A DNA stretch of 64,000 nt, from NCBI RefSeq assembly GCF_030817495.1, contig NZ_JAUSZK010000001.1, positions 4,505,001-4,569,000 of the forward strand. The letters run 5' to 3'. This document shows, piece after piece, positions 1 through 8,083 of this stretch. Each line of letters starts with the position of its first letter. Positions within the stretch are counted from its first letter, which is position 1. Source of the stretch: Streptomyces sp. V3I7 (lineage in GTDB: Bacteria; Actinomycetota; Actinomycetes; Streptomycetales; Streptomycetaceae). The notes beneath the pieces are model-generated. The model was not told the origin of the DNA, searched no databases, and saw only the letters and a program-made list of their open reading frames with translations. Position numbers and translations under genes: made by a program.

Positions 1-62
1 ACGGCGCACGCCCGGCACAACCGGAGGGGTGTGCGCTCCTGGCGGCTGAGAGGGGTCAGTTC

Positions 63-1148
63 GTGCACGCTTTCTCACACGGCACCACATCGACGCCCAC
101 GGCGGTGGCGGTACCGCCGTCGCTCGCACTTGAGGAGATCGAGGCGGCGTTTCCCCGGCAGCTGCATCCGTATTGGCCGCAGCTCCAGGAGAAGACGCGC
201 CTCTGGCTGCTCGAAAAACGGCTCATGCCCGCGGACAAGGTGGCGGAACATGCCGACGGCCTGCGCTACACGGACCTGATGGCCGGGTACTACCTCGGCG
301 CCCCCGACGAGGTGATGCAGGCGATCGGCGACTACAGCGCCTGGTTCTTCGTCTGGGACGACCGGCACGACCGCGACGTCGTGCACGGCCGCACCGCCGA
401 CTGGCAGCGGCTCAGGGCCCGGCTGCACACGGCACTTGACGCCCCCGGGCACCATCTGCACCACGCGGATCCCGTGGTGGCCGGTTTCGCGGACAGTGTG
501 CTGCGGCTGTACTCCTTCCTGCCGCACACCTGGAACGCCCGCTTCGCCCGCCACTTCCACGCGGTGATCGACGCCTACGACCGCGAGTTCCGCAACCGCA
601 CCGAGGGACGCGTGCCCGGGGTCGAGGAGTATCTCGCCCTGCGGCGGCTCACCTTCGCGCACTGGATATGGACGGATCTGCTGGAACCGAGCGCCGGCGT
701 CGAACTGCCCGACCAGGTGCGAAAACACCCGGCATTCCGGCGGGCGGCGTTACTGAGCCAGGAGTTCGCCGCCTGGTACAACGACCTGTGCTCACTTCCC
801 AAGGAAATAGCGGGAGATGAGGTCCACAACCTCGGAATCAGCCTCATCACCCATGAGGAAATGAATCTGGAAGAGGCGGTGGCGGACCTCCGGCGGCGCG
901 TCGATTCCTGCGTCACGGAATTCCTCGAAGTGGAAGGCGCGGTCCTGGAGTTCGCCGACCAGCTCGCCGACGGAACGACCCGCGGAAAGGAACTCGACGC
1001 CGCCGTCCGGACCTGCGTCGGCAATATGCGGAACTGGTTCAGTTCCGTCTACTGGTTCCACCACGAATCAGGCCGGTACCGGGTCGACAGCTGGGACGAC
1101 CGGTCCACGCCCCCGTACGTCAACAACCAAGCGGCAGGTGAGAAATGA
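63..1148 (+). CDS. epi-isozizaene synthase (sesquiterpene cyclase)
   Basis: Class I terpene cyclase that converts farnesyl diphosphate to (+)-epi-isozizaene, the first step to the sesquiterpene antibiotic albaflavenone. It has 361 residues, the length I know for the S. coelicolor enzyme. Both metal-binding motifs are visible: the aspartate-rich DDRHD at 99-103 and the NSE triad NDLCSLPKE at 240-248. The GTG start at 63 follows GAGAGGGG with a 7-nt gap. The stop overlaps the next gene's start (ATGA), so the P450 is translationally coupled. One TTA leucine codon (residue 230, bases 750-752) suggests dependence on the bldA tRNA. No prenyl diphosphate synthase is adjacent, so FPP must come from elsewhere. 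Confidence 0.95.
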   Translation: MHAFSHGTTSTPTAVAVPPSLALEEIEAAFPRQLHPYWPQLQEKTRLWLLEKRLMPADKVAEHADGLRYTDLMAGYYLGAPDEVMQAIGDYSAWFFVWDDRHDRDVVHGRTADWQRLRARLHTALDAPGHHLHHADPVVAGFADSVLRLYSFLPHTWNARFARHFHAVIDAYDREFRNRTEGRVPGVEEYLALRRLTFAHWIWTDLLEPSAGVELPDQVRKHPAFRRAALLSQEFAAWYNDLCSLPKEIAGDEVHNLGISLITHEEMNLEEAVADLRRRVDSCVTEFLEVEGAVLEFADQLADGTTRGKELDAAVRTCVGNMRNWFSSVYWFHHESGRYRVDSWDDRSTPPYVNNQAAGEK

Positions 1149-2521
1149 CCGTCGAGTCCGTGAATCCCGAAACCGAGGCCCGCTCGGCGACGGAACTGTG
1201 TGAGCCGCCCCTCGCGGGCGGCGGGGTCCCGGTCCTCGGCCACGGCTGGAAGCTGGCCCGCGATCCGCTGGCCTTCCTGTGCCGACTGCGCGACCACGGC
1301 GACCTCGTACGCCTGAAACTCGGCCCGAAGACGGTGTACGCCGTCACCGCGCCCGCCCTCACCGGGGCTCTGGCGCTCAGCCCCGACTACATCGTCGCCG
1401 GCCCGCTCTGGGAGTCCCTGGAGAGCCTGCTCGGCAAGGAGGGCGTGGCCACCGCCAACGGCCCCCTGCACCGGCGCCAGCGGCGCACCATCCAGCCCGC
1501 CTTCCGGCTCGACGCGATCCCCGGGTACGGGCCGATCATGACCGAGGAGGCGCATGCGGTGGTGGAGCGCTGGCGCTCCGGCGAGGTGCTCGACGTGACC
1601 GCGGAGTCGTTCCGCGTGGCCGTCCGCGCCGCCGCCCGCTGCCTGATGCGCGGCAGCTACATGGACGCCCGCGCCGACCGTATCTGCGCCGCGCTCGCCA
1701 CCCTGTTCAGTGGCATGTACCAGCGCATGGTCGTCCCGCTCGGACCGCTTTACCGCATACCGGTGGCGAGCAATCGCGAATTCAACCGGGCCCTGGCCGA
1801 TTTGCACCTGCTGGTCGACGAGATCGTCGCCGAGCGCCGGGCGAGCGGTCAAAAACCGGACGATTTGCTGACGGCCTTGCTGGAAGCGAAGGACGAGAAT
1901 GGCGAGCCCATCGGGGAACAGGAGATCCACGACCAGGTCATCGCCATCCTCACCCCGGGAAGCGAAACCGTCGGCTCCATGGTCATGTCGCTGCTCCTCG
2001 TTCTCACCGAGCATCCGGATGTCGGTGACAAGATCCGCGACGAGGTGAAATCCGTCGTGGGTGACCGGCCGGTCGCATTCGAGGACGTCCGCAAGCTGAG
2101 GTACACCGCGAATGTCGTCGTCGAGACCATGCGGCTGTATCCCGCCGTCTGGATATTGACCCGCCGGACGGTGGCCGACACCGAGCTCGGCGGCTATCGC
2201 ATCCCGGCGGGCGCGGACGTCATCTACAGCCCCTATGCCCTCCAGCGCGACCCGCGTTCCTACGACCGGCACGAGGAGTTCGACCCGGAGCGCTGGCTCC
2301 CCGGGGGGTCCAAGGAGGTCCCGAAGCACGCGATGGCCCCGTTCGGCGTGGGCAACCGCAAGTGCCCGAGCGACCACTTCTCGATGGCCGAACTCACGCT
2401 GTTCACCGCGGCGATCGCCGCCGCCTACCGCTTCGAGCAGGCCCCCGGCTCCGACCCCAGGCCGCGCATCGGCATCACGCTGCGCCCGCGCCGCCTGATG
2501 GTGCGGGCCCTGCCCCGCTGA
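1145..2521 (+). CDS. cyp170A1: cytochrome P450 CYP170A1-type, albaflavenone synthase
   Basis: P450 of 458 residues that, in this family, oxidises epi-isozizaene via albaflavenol to albaflavenone. Seen in the sequence: an I-helix motif TPGSETV, the K-helix ETMR, and the haem-thiolate loop [11 protein letters not shown] near the C-terminus. It overlaps the cyclase by ATGA, which fixes the start at 1145. The S. coelicolor homologue is reported to have a second, moonlighting farnesene synthase activity; whether this copy does cannot be told here. The gene ends 21 bp from the stop of the convergent regulator gene, with only a short GCGC-arm hairpin between them. Confidence 0.93.
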   Translation: MTVESVNPETEARSATELCEPPLAGGGVPVLGHGWKLARDPLAFLCRLRDHGDLVRLKLGPKTVYAVTAPALTGALALSPDYIVAGPLWESLESLLGKEGVATANGPLHRRQRRTIQPAFRLDAIPGYGPIMTEEAHAVVERWRSGEVLDVTAESFRVAVRAAARCLMRGSYMDARADRICAALATLFSGMYQRMVVPLGPLYRIPVASNREFNRALADLHLLVDEIVAERRASGQKPDDLLTALLEAKDENGEPIGEQEIHDQVIAILTPGSETVGSMVMSLLLVLTEHPDVGDKIRDEVKSVVGDRPVAFEDVRKLRYTANVVVETMRLYPAVWILTRRTVADTELGGYRIPAGADVIYSPYALQRDPRSYDRHEEFDPERWLPGGSKEVPKHAMAPFGVGNRKCPSDHFSMAELTLFTAAIAAAYRFEQAPGSDPRPRIGITLRPRRLMVRALPR

Positions 2522-2542
2522 CCGGTGCGCGAGAGCGCGCGT

Positions 2543-3508
2543 TCAGGCGGCCTCCGGGCCCCTGAACGCGCGCCGGTACGCGTGCGGGGTCGTGCCCAGC
2601 GCCCGGACGAACTGGTGGCGCAGCGCCGCCGCCGTACCGAAGCCGGTGCGGCCGGCGATCGCGTCCATGGTCTCGTCCGTGCCCTCCAGCAACTCCTGGG
2701 CGGCGAGCACGCGTTGGCGCAGGATCCAGCGGTAGGGAGTGGTGCCCGTCTCCTGCTGGAAGCGGCGCGCGAAGGTGCGCGGGGCCATGTGGGCGCGGGC
2801 GGCGAGCTGCTCGACGGTGACCTCCTGGTCGAGATTGCGCTCCATCCAGGCCAGCACCTCCCCGACGGTGTCGCACGCGCCCTTCGGCAGCGGCCGCTCG
2901 ACGTACTGCGCCTGCCCGCCGTCCCGGTGCGGCGGCACCACCATCCGCCGGGCGATCTTCTTGGCGACCTCGGGGCCCTGCTCCTTGCGCACGATGTGCA
3001 GACAGGCGTCGATGCCCGCCGCGGTCCCGGCGGAGGTGATCACCGGGTCCTCGTCGACGTAGAGCACGTCCGGCTCGATGATCGCCCGCGGATTGCGCAG
3101 GGCCAGCTCCGTGGCCTGCCGCCAGTGCACACTGCACCGCCGGCCGTCCAGCAGCCCGGCCGCGCCGAGCACGAAGACGCCGGAGCAGACGCTCAGCACC
3201 CGGGTCCCGCGCGCCACGGCCCGGCGCAGGGCGTCGAGCAGCTCCGGCGGGTAGTCGCGCGTGACGTAGCCGGTGCCGGCCGGCACGGCGATCAGGTCCG
3301 CCTCGTCCAGCCGGTCGAGTCCGTACGGCGTCGAGACGGTCAGGCCGCCGACATGGGTGTCCAGCGTCGGACCCTCCGCCGAGACCACGGCGAAGTCGTA
3401 CACCGGCAGGCCCTCGTCGCTGCGGTCGATGCCGAACACCTCGCACACGACACCGAGCTCGAAGGGATGCACGCCGTCGAGGAGGACGGCGGCCACGTTC
3501 TTCAGCAT
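2543..3508 (-). CDS. nrdS: AraC-family regulator with DJ-1/PfpI-like domain (NrdS)
   Basis: Transcription regulator of 321 residues. The N-terminal half is a glutamine-amidotransferase-like (DJ-1/PfpI) domain opening with NVAAVLLDGVHPFELG and containing the nucleophile-elbow segment VLSVCSGVFVLGAAG. The C-terminal ~100 residues are two AraC helix-turn-helix motifs (VEQLAARAHMAPRTFARRF, then AGRTGFGTAAALRHQF). The position downstream of nrdA-nrdB identifies it as nrdS, the third gene of the B12-controlled nrdABS operon. The ATG at 3508 matches where family members begin; an upstream GTG at 3565 would add 19 residues. The gap to nrdB is about 250 bp, so a separate promoter is possible. Its regulatory target is not apparent. 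Confidence 0.85.
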   Translation of the reverse strand: MLKNVAAVLLDGVHPFELGVVCEVFGIDRSDEGLPVYDFAVVSAEGPTLDTHVGGLTVSTPYGLDRLDEADLIAVPAGTGYVTRDYPPELLDALRRAVARGTRVLSVCSGVFVLGAAGLLDGRRCSVHWRQATELALRNPRAIIEPDVLYVDEDPVITSAGTAAGIDACLHIVRKEQGPEVAKKIARRMVVPPHRDGGQAQYVERPLPKGACDTVGEVLAWMERNLDQEVTVEQLAARAHMAPRTFARRFQQETGTTPYRWILRQRVLAAQELLEGTDETMDAIAGRTGFGTAAALRHQFVRALGTTPHAYRRAFRGPEAA

Positions 3509-3601
3509 GTCGTCAGTGCGCCTCGGATATGGCAGGAAATCGAGGGAGTGCGGCAGTCCTGCCACTGACGGTAAGGAGTATCCGGCGCGACAGTGGTGTC
3601 C

Positions 3602-3844
3602 ATGAACGGAAACCAGATCGAAGGCCTCGTCGGAATGCTCTCCGTCCTCGCGATCCTCGTCCTCCTGGTCCTCCCGTCAGTGCTCGGCATCGTGCGCGAG
3701 CGGCGCATCGACCGGCAGCTGCGGGAGTCCCAGGAGGGACGCGGGAGCGAAAGGGATCAGAAGTCCTCGTCCAGGTCGACGGTGCCCTCCACCGCCACCT
3801 GGTACGCCGAGGCGCGGCGCTCGAAGAAGTTCGTCAGCTCCTGA
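3602..3844 (+). CDS. possible small single-pass membrane protein
   Basis: Eighty-residue reading frame on the strand opposite the nrd operon. It starts in the nrdB-nrdS gap and overlaps the last 88 bp of nrdB. The first ~30 residues form one strong hydrophobic segment (MLSVLAILVLLVLPSVLGIV), followed by a basic amphipathic stretch (RERRIDRQLRE), the look of many tiny Streptomyces membrane proteins. The part that overlaps nrdB is low complexity and resembles a shadow. No convincing ribosome site precedes the ATG. This may be a genuine short gene or chance; I cannot decide. Confidence 0.33.
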   Translation: MNGNQIEGLVGMLSVLAILVLLVLPSVLGIVRERRIDRQLRESQEGRGSERDQKSSSRSTVPSTATWYAEARRSKKFVSS

Positions 3845-4770
3845 ACACCCTGGAGTTCCATGAAGGAGAACGGGTTCTCCGAGCCGTACACCGGGGCGAA
3901 GCCGAGCCGCGTCAGACGCTGGTCGGCGACGCACTCGAGGTACTGGCGCATCGACTCGGTGTTCATGCCCGGGAGACCGTCACCGCACAGGTCGCGCGCG
4001 AACTGCAGCTCGGCCTCGACGGCCTCCCGCAGCATGTCGGTGACCTGCTGCCGGAGCTCGTCGTCGAACAGCTCCGGCTCCTCCTTGCGGACGGTGTCGA
4101 CCACCTCGAAGGCGAAGGACATGTGCATCGTCTCGTCGCGGAACACCCAGTTGGTGCCGGTCGCGAGACCGTGCAGCAGACCCCGGCTGCGGAACCAGTA
4201 GACATACGCGAAGGCGCCGTAGAAGAACAGGCCCTCGATGCACGCCGCGAAGCAGATCAGGTTCAGCAGGAAACGGCGGCGGTCCGCCTTGGTCTCCAGC
4301 CGCTCCAGCTTCTCGACCTCGTTGATCCACTTGAAGCAGAACCCGGCCTTCTCGCGGATGGAGGGGATGTTCTCCACCGCGTCGAACGCGGCCGCGCGGT
4401 CCTCCGGATCGGGCAGGTAGGTGTCCAGCAGCGTCAGATAGAACTGGACGTGCACGGCCTCCTCGAAGAGCTGACGGCTCAGGTAGAGCCGCGCCTCGGG
4501 GGAGTTGATGTGCTTGTACAGCGTCAGCACCAGGTTGTTCGCCACGATCGAGTCACCCGTGGCGAAGAACGCCACCAGACGGCCGATCAGGTGCTGCTCC
4601 ATGGGGGACAGCTTCGCGAGGTCGGCGACGTCCGAGTGGAGGTCGACCTCCTCCACGGTCCAGGTGTTCTTGATCGCGTCCCGGTAGCGCTCGTAGAAGT
4701 CCGGGTAGCGCATGGGGCGGAGCGTCAGCTCGAAGCCCGGGTCCAGGAGGTTGGCGTTTCGGTTGGACAT
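3757..4770 (-). CDS. nrdB: ribonucleotide reductase class Ia, beta subunit (NrdB)
   Basis: Radical-generating small subunit (337 residues) of aerobic class Ia ribonucleotide reductase, which makes dNTPs with NrdA. The di-iron ligands can be read: D73 in TGDSIVANN, E104 and H107 in FEEAVH, the later glutamate in IEGLFFYG, and RDETMHMSF. The radical tyrosine is present as Y111, four residues after H107, so this is a tyrosyl enzyme, not the Phe-containing Ic type. The start codon shares one base with the nrdA stop (TAATG), giving tight coupling. Streptomyces also has a B12-dependent class II enzyme elsewhere; this one is the B12-independent alternative. Confidence 0.96.
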   Translation of the reverse strand: MSNRNANLLDPGFELTLRPMRYPDFYERYRDAIKNTWTVEEVDLHSDVADLAKLSPMEQHLIGRLVAFFATGDSIVANNLVLTLYKHINSPEARLYLSRQLFEEAVHVQFYLTLLDTYLPDPEDRAAAFDAVENIPSIREKAGFCFKWINEVEKLERLETKADRRRFLLNLICFAACIEGLFFYGAFAYVYWFRSRGLLHGLATGTNWVFRDETMHMSFAFEVVDTVRKEEPELFDDELRQQVTDMLREAVEAELQFARDLCGDGLPGMNTESMRQYLECVADQRLTRLGFAPVYGSENPFSFMELQGVQELTNFFERRASAYQVAVEGTVDLDEDF

Positions 4771-7151
4771 TACTGGCAGGCCTCGCAGGACTCGGGGTTC
4801 TCAAGGGAGCAGGCGACGGCGTCGGCCTCGGCCACCTGCTGGACGGGGATGGTGGGCTGCGCCTTGCCGGCGGCGCGGGCGATGCGGGTCGCCGGGCGCG
4901 AGCGCAGGTAGTACGTCGTCTTCAGGCCCTGCTTCCAGGCGTACGCGTACATCGAGGAGAGCTTGCCGATGGTCGGCGTCTCCATGAACAGGTTCAGCGA
5001 CTGCGCCTGGTCCAGGTACGGGGTGCGGGCCGCGGCCATGTCGATCAGACCGCGCTGCGGGATCTCCCACGCCGTGCGGTACAGCGCCCGTACGTCCGCC
5101 GGGATCCACGCGAAGTCCTGCACCGAGCCGCTCGATTCGCGCAGCGCCTCGCGGGTGCGGGCGTCCCAGACGCCGAGCTTCTTGAGTTCCTCGACCAGGT
5201 AGGAGTTGACCTGGAGGAACTCGCCGGAGAGCGTCTCGCGCTTGAAGAGGTTCGAGACCTGCGGCTCGATGCACTCGTAGACGCCCGCGATCGAGGCGAT
5301 CGTGGCCGTCGGCGCGATGGCCAGCAGCAGCGAGTTGCGCATGCCGGTCGCGGCGATCCGCTCGCGCAGCGCCGCCCAGCGCTCCGGCCAGGTGAGCTCG
5401 ACGTCGAAGTGGTCGGGGTGCAGCACGCCCCGGGCGGTACGGGTCTTCTCCCAGGCCGGGAGCGGCCCGTGGCGCTCGGCGAGGCCCGCGGAGGCCTCGT
5501 ACGCGGCGAGCATGATGCGTTCGGCGATCCGCGTGGACAGGGCGCGCGCCTCGGCGGAGTCGAAGGGCAGGCGCAGCTTGAAGAAGACGTCCTGCAGACC
5601 CATGGCGCCGAGACCGACCGGACGCCACTGGGCGTTGGAGCGGCCCGCCTGCTCGGTCGGGTAGAAGTTGATGTCCACGACGCGGTCGAGGAAGGTCACG
5701 GCCGTGCGGACCGTCTCGTCCAGCCGCTCCCAGTCGATGTCCCCGGTCGCTGTGTCGACGAAGGCGCCCAGGTTCACCGAACCGAGGTTGCAGACCGCCG
5801 TCTCGCCGTCGTCCGTGACCTCCAGGATCTCCGTGCAGAGGTTGGAGGAGTGCACGACGTGGCCCGGCAGCGCCGTCTGGTTGGCGGTGCGGTTGGCGGC
5901 GTCCTTGAACGTCATCCAGCCGTTGCCGGTCTGCGCGAGGGTGCGCATCATGCGGCCGTACAGGTCGCGGGCCGGCATGGTCTTCTTCGCGAGACCCGCG
6001 GCCTCCGCCTTGCGGTACGCGGCGTCGAACTCCTCGCCCCACAGGTCGACCAGCTCGGGCACGTCCGCCGGGGAGAACAGCGACCACTCGGCGTCGGCGT
6101 TGACCCGGCGCATGAACTCGTCCGGGATCCAGTGCGCGAGGTTGAGGTTGTGCGTACGGCGCGCGTCCTCACCGGTGTTGTCGCGCAGCTCCAGGAACTC
6201 CTCGATGTCGGAGTGCCAGGTCTCCAGGTAGACGGCCGCGGCGCCCTTGCGCCGGCCGCCCTGGTTGACCGCGGCGACCGAGGCGTCGAGGGTCTTCAGG
6301 AACGGGACGATGCCGTTGGAGTGCCCGTTGGTGCCGCGGATCAGCGAACCACGGCTGCGGATACGGGAGTATGAGAGCCCGATGCCGCCCGCGTGCTTGG
6401 AGAGCCGGGCCACCTGGTGGTAGCGGTCGTAGATGGAGTCCAGCTCGTCCAGCGGGGAGTCGAGGAGGTAGCAGGACGACATCTGGGGGTGCCGCGTACC
6501 GGAGTTGAACAGCGTGGGGGAGGACGGGAGGTAGTCGAGGCGGCTCATGAGCCCGTAGAGCGCGGCGACTTCGTCGACGGAGCGGGTGCTGTCGTCCTCG
6601 GCGAGACCGGCGGCGACGCGCAGCATGAAGTGCTGGGGCGTCTCGACGACCTTACGGGTGATCGGGTGCCGCAGCAGGTAGCGGCTGTACAGCGTGCGCA
6701 GGCCGAAGTAGCCGAAGCGGTCGTCGGCGGCCGGGTCGACCAGCGCGTCGAGCCGCTCGGCGTGCAGCCGGACGAACTCGGCGGTGCGGTCGGCGATGAG
6801 ACCTTCCCGGTGTCCCACGGCGACGGACTCGGTGAAGGTCGTGGAGCCCTGCGAGGCGGCCTCGGTGCGGATGCCGATGGCCAGCAGCCGGGCGGCCAGC
6901 CGGGAGTAGGCGGGGTCCTCGGAGATGAGACCCGCGGCCGCCTCCGTGGCCAGCTCGCGCAACTCCCGCTCGTCCGCCCGCGCGGACCGGCCGCGCAACG
7001 CGGCGGCTGCGACCCGGCCGGGGTCGGCGTCGGGGAGGTCGGCGGTCAGCTCGGTGAGCGTCCGCAGCAGCGCGGCACCGGGACCGTCGGTCTCGGTACC
7101 TGCGTCAAGAACGCCTGCTGCTGAAGCCGGGTCTGCTGGCGCGATGGTCAC
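4770..7151 (-). CDS. nrdA: ribonucleotide reductase class Ia, alpha subunit (NrdA)
   Basis: Catalytic large subunit, 793 residues from a GTG at 7151 that follows a GGGAG ribosome site. The active-site cysteines are visible: MSSCYLL and VCNLGSVNLG form the redox pair and SSNLCTEILE holds the thiyl-radical cysteine with its Asn and Glu partners. The shuttle pair for thioredoxin is at the extreme C-terminus (ESCEACQ). The first ~100 residues look like a degenerate ATP-cone (LRTLTELTADLP, then the LAARLLA helix), so allosteric activity control may be altered. The frame stays open upstream of 7151, but that part lies inside the riboswitch and is not coding. It heads the nrdA-nrdB-nrdS operon. Confidence 0.96.
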   Translation of the reverse strand: MTIAPADPASAAGVLDAGTETDGPGAALLRTLTELTADLPDADPGRVAAAALRGRSARADERELRELATEAAAGLISEDPAYSRLAARLLAIGIRTEAASQGSTTFTESVAVGHREGLIADRTAEFVRLHAERLDALVDPAADDRFGYFGLRTLYSRYLLRHPITRKVVETPQHFMLRVAAGLAEDDSTRSVDEVAALYGLMSRLDYLPSSPTLFNSGTRHPQMSSCYLLDSPLDELDSIYDRYHQVARLSKHAGGIGLSYSRIRSRGSLIRGTNGHSNGIVPFLKTLDASVAAVNQGGRRKGAAAVYLETWHSDIEEFLELRDNTGEDARRTHNLNLAHWIPDEFMRRVNADAEWSLFSPADVPELVDLWGEEFDAAYRKAEAAGLAKKTMPARDLYGRMMRTLAQTGNGWMTFKDAANRTANQTALPGHVVHSSNLCTEILEVTDDGETAVCNLGSVNLGAFVDTATGDIDWERLDETVRTAVTFLDRVVDINFYPTEQAGRSNAQWRPVGLGAMGLQDVFFKLRLPFDSAEARALSTRIAERIMLAAYEASAGLAERHGPLPAWEKTRTARGVLHPDHFDVELTWPERWAALRERIAATGMRNSLLLAIAPTATIASIAGVYECIEPQVSNLFKRETLSGEFLQVNSYLVEELKKLGVWDARTREALRESSGSVQDFAWIPADVRALYRTAWEIPQRGLIDMAAARTPYLDQAQSLNLFMETPTIGKLSSMYAYAWKQGLKTTYYLRSRPATRIARAAGKAQPTIPVQQVAEADAVACSLENPESCEACQ

Positions 7152-7284
7152 GTGGGGGCTCTCCCTCGCTCGGCACGGGGCCTTGCGGAGGGCGGCAGGG
7201 CAGCACACGAGCGCACGCGGCGTCGCGTCCACCGGCCCATTCCGCGAGGCCCGGACGTCGAAACACCCGGACCGGACGGCCGGG

Positions 7285-7415
7285 CGCACTGTCGACAGGT
7301 CCTCGGACTGACGCTCGTACGGCCCCGCTCGGCCCCGCTCAACCGGGGGGACGGACGCGTACAAGTACACCGTTGCGGGACAGTTCCGGATTCGCACCGG
7401 ATTCCCCTGCGACGA
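7285..7415 (-). ncRNA. cobalamin (B12) riboswitch upstream of nrdA
   Basis: The minus strand carries a textbook cobalamin aptamer. The core runs from GGGGAATCCGGTGCGAATC through ACTGTCCCGCAACGG (7408 to 7370), followed by variable peripheral stems and the 3' B12 box CAGTCCGAGGACCTGT (7310 to 7295). A GC-rich stretch (7285-7152) lies between the box and the nrdA GTG and must hold the expression platform. Established work on Streptomyces shows that the nrdABS operon is repressed by adenosylcobalamin through such a riboswitch, so class Ia reductase is made when the B12-dependent class II enzyme cannot work. Confidence 0.95.
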
Positions 7416-7426
7416 CAGCGAGCATG

Positions 7427-7473
7427 AGCATACATCTTGTGCCGGGTGGTGAGCGCGCCCCCATATGTTGTGT
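7427..7473 (-). promoter_or_regulatory. two NrdR-like boxes 31 bp apart over the nrdABS promoter
   Basis: On the minus strand, ACACAACATATGGGGG (7473-7458) matches 12 of 16 positions of the NrdR box as I know it (ACACWATATATWGTGT), and GCACAAGATGTATGCT (7442-7427) matches 10 of 16. The two starts are 31 bp apart, the helical-phase spacing typical of tandem NrdR boxes. The second overlaps a likely -10, TATGCT (7432-7427). Bound NrdR would block transcription when dATP is high, adding a second layer of control over the riboswitch. The second box is weak. Confidence 0.65.
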
Positions 7474-7493
7474 CGCGGTAACTCCGGAACGTG

Positions 7494-8000
7494 TCAGAGT
7501 GTCAACTCATAGGTGATCAGCACGAGGTCCTCCAGGTCCGGGAGTGGCTGCCAGTCCCGCTCGGGTGTGCGGACGAAGCCCAGCCGTTCGTAGATGCGGT
7601 GGGCGGCGTGCATGATCCCCAGGCTCGACAGCACGACGCGCGTGCAGCCGTCCGTGGCCCGAGCCCGCTCGACGCACGCCCGGACGAGCGCCTCGCCGAT
7701 GCCCCGGCCGCGGGCGTCGTGGCCGACCGCGAGCATCCGTATCTCGGCCTCCCCGGGTCCGGCGATGTCCGCCATGGGGCCGGGGGACGGCACGAAGGTG
7801 ACGCCGCCGAGGACGCGGTCGTCGTCGGCCGCCACCAGGACCTCGGCGGCGGCCGCCCGCCCGGCGACGTCCTTCAGCACCGCGAGGTAGGTGTCGTCCT
7901 CGCCGAAGGTGAGCAGCCCGTCCCGCAGATAGGCCTGGCCGGTGATCTCACCGAGGGTCTCGTACTCGCCGGGCTCCGCGCTCCTGATCACGATGTCCAT
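7494..8000 (-). CDS. GNAT-family N-acetyltransferase
   Basis: Soluble 168-residue acetyltransferase of the GNAT fold. The acetyl-CoA-binding motif A is clear: IRMLAVGHDARGRGIGEALV, with the R/Q-x-x-G-x-G/A signature as RGRGIGEA. The C-terminal part LGIMHAAHRIYERLGFVRT is the usual motif B. The ATG at 8000 is chosen because the family begins with MDIVIRSA; the longer open frame upstream crosses a terminator and is not coding. The acyl acceptor cannot be inferred. It lies just downstream of the symporter terminator and is probably transcribed alone. Confidence 0.88.
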   Translation of the reverse strand: MDIVIRSAEPGEYETLGEITGQAYLRDGLLTFGEDDTYLAVLKDVAGRAAAAEVLVAADDDRVLGGVTFVPSPGPMADIAGPGEAEIRMLAVGHDARGRGIGEALVRACVERARATDGCTRVVLSSLGIMHAAHRIYERLGFVRTPERDWQPLPDLEDLVLITYELTL

Positions 8001-8030
8001 GGAGCCGAGTGTGCCCGACGGGTACGACAA

Positions 8031-8058
8031 CGGGCCGCCGGTTTTCTCCGGCGGCCCG
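8031..8058. terminator. hairpin after the symporter gene
   Basis: Perfect 11-bp stem, CGGGCCGCCGG / CCGGCGGCCCG, with loop TTTTCT. It lies 26 bp beyond the minus-strand symporter stop and before the GNAT start, in the position expected of an intrinsic terminator. Like many Streptomyces terminators it lacks a long U-tract. Confidence 0.75.
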
Positions 8059-8083
8059 TCGGTGACGTACGACGTGCTCGGTT

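Noticed and set aside
1049..2377. Long open frame of 442 codons on the minus strand opposite CYP170A1
   Set aside because: It mirrors the P450 gene in an antisense frame, is His/Arg/Gly-rich and matches no family; it results from high third-position GC.
7152..7397. Upstream in-frame extension of NrdA through the riboswitch
   Set aside because: The extra codons lie in the conserved aptamer and the GTG at 7151 has a good ribosome site, so the region is RNA, not protein.
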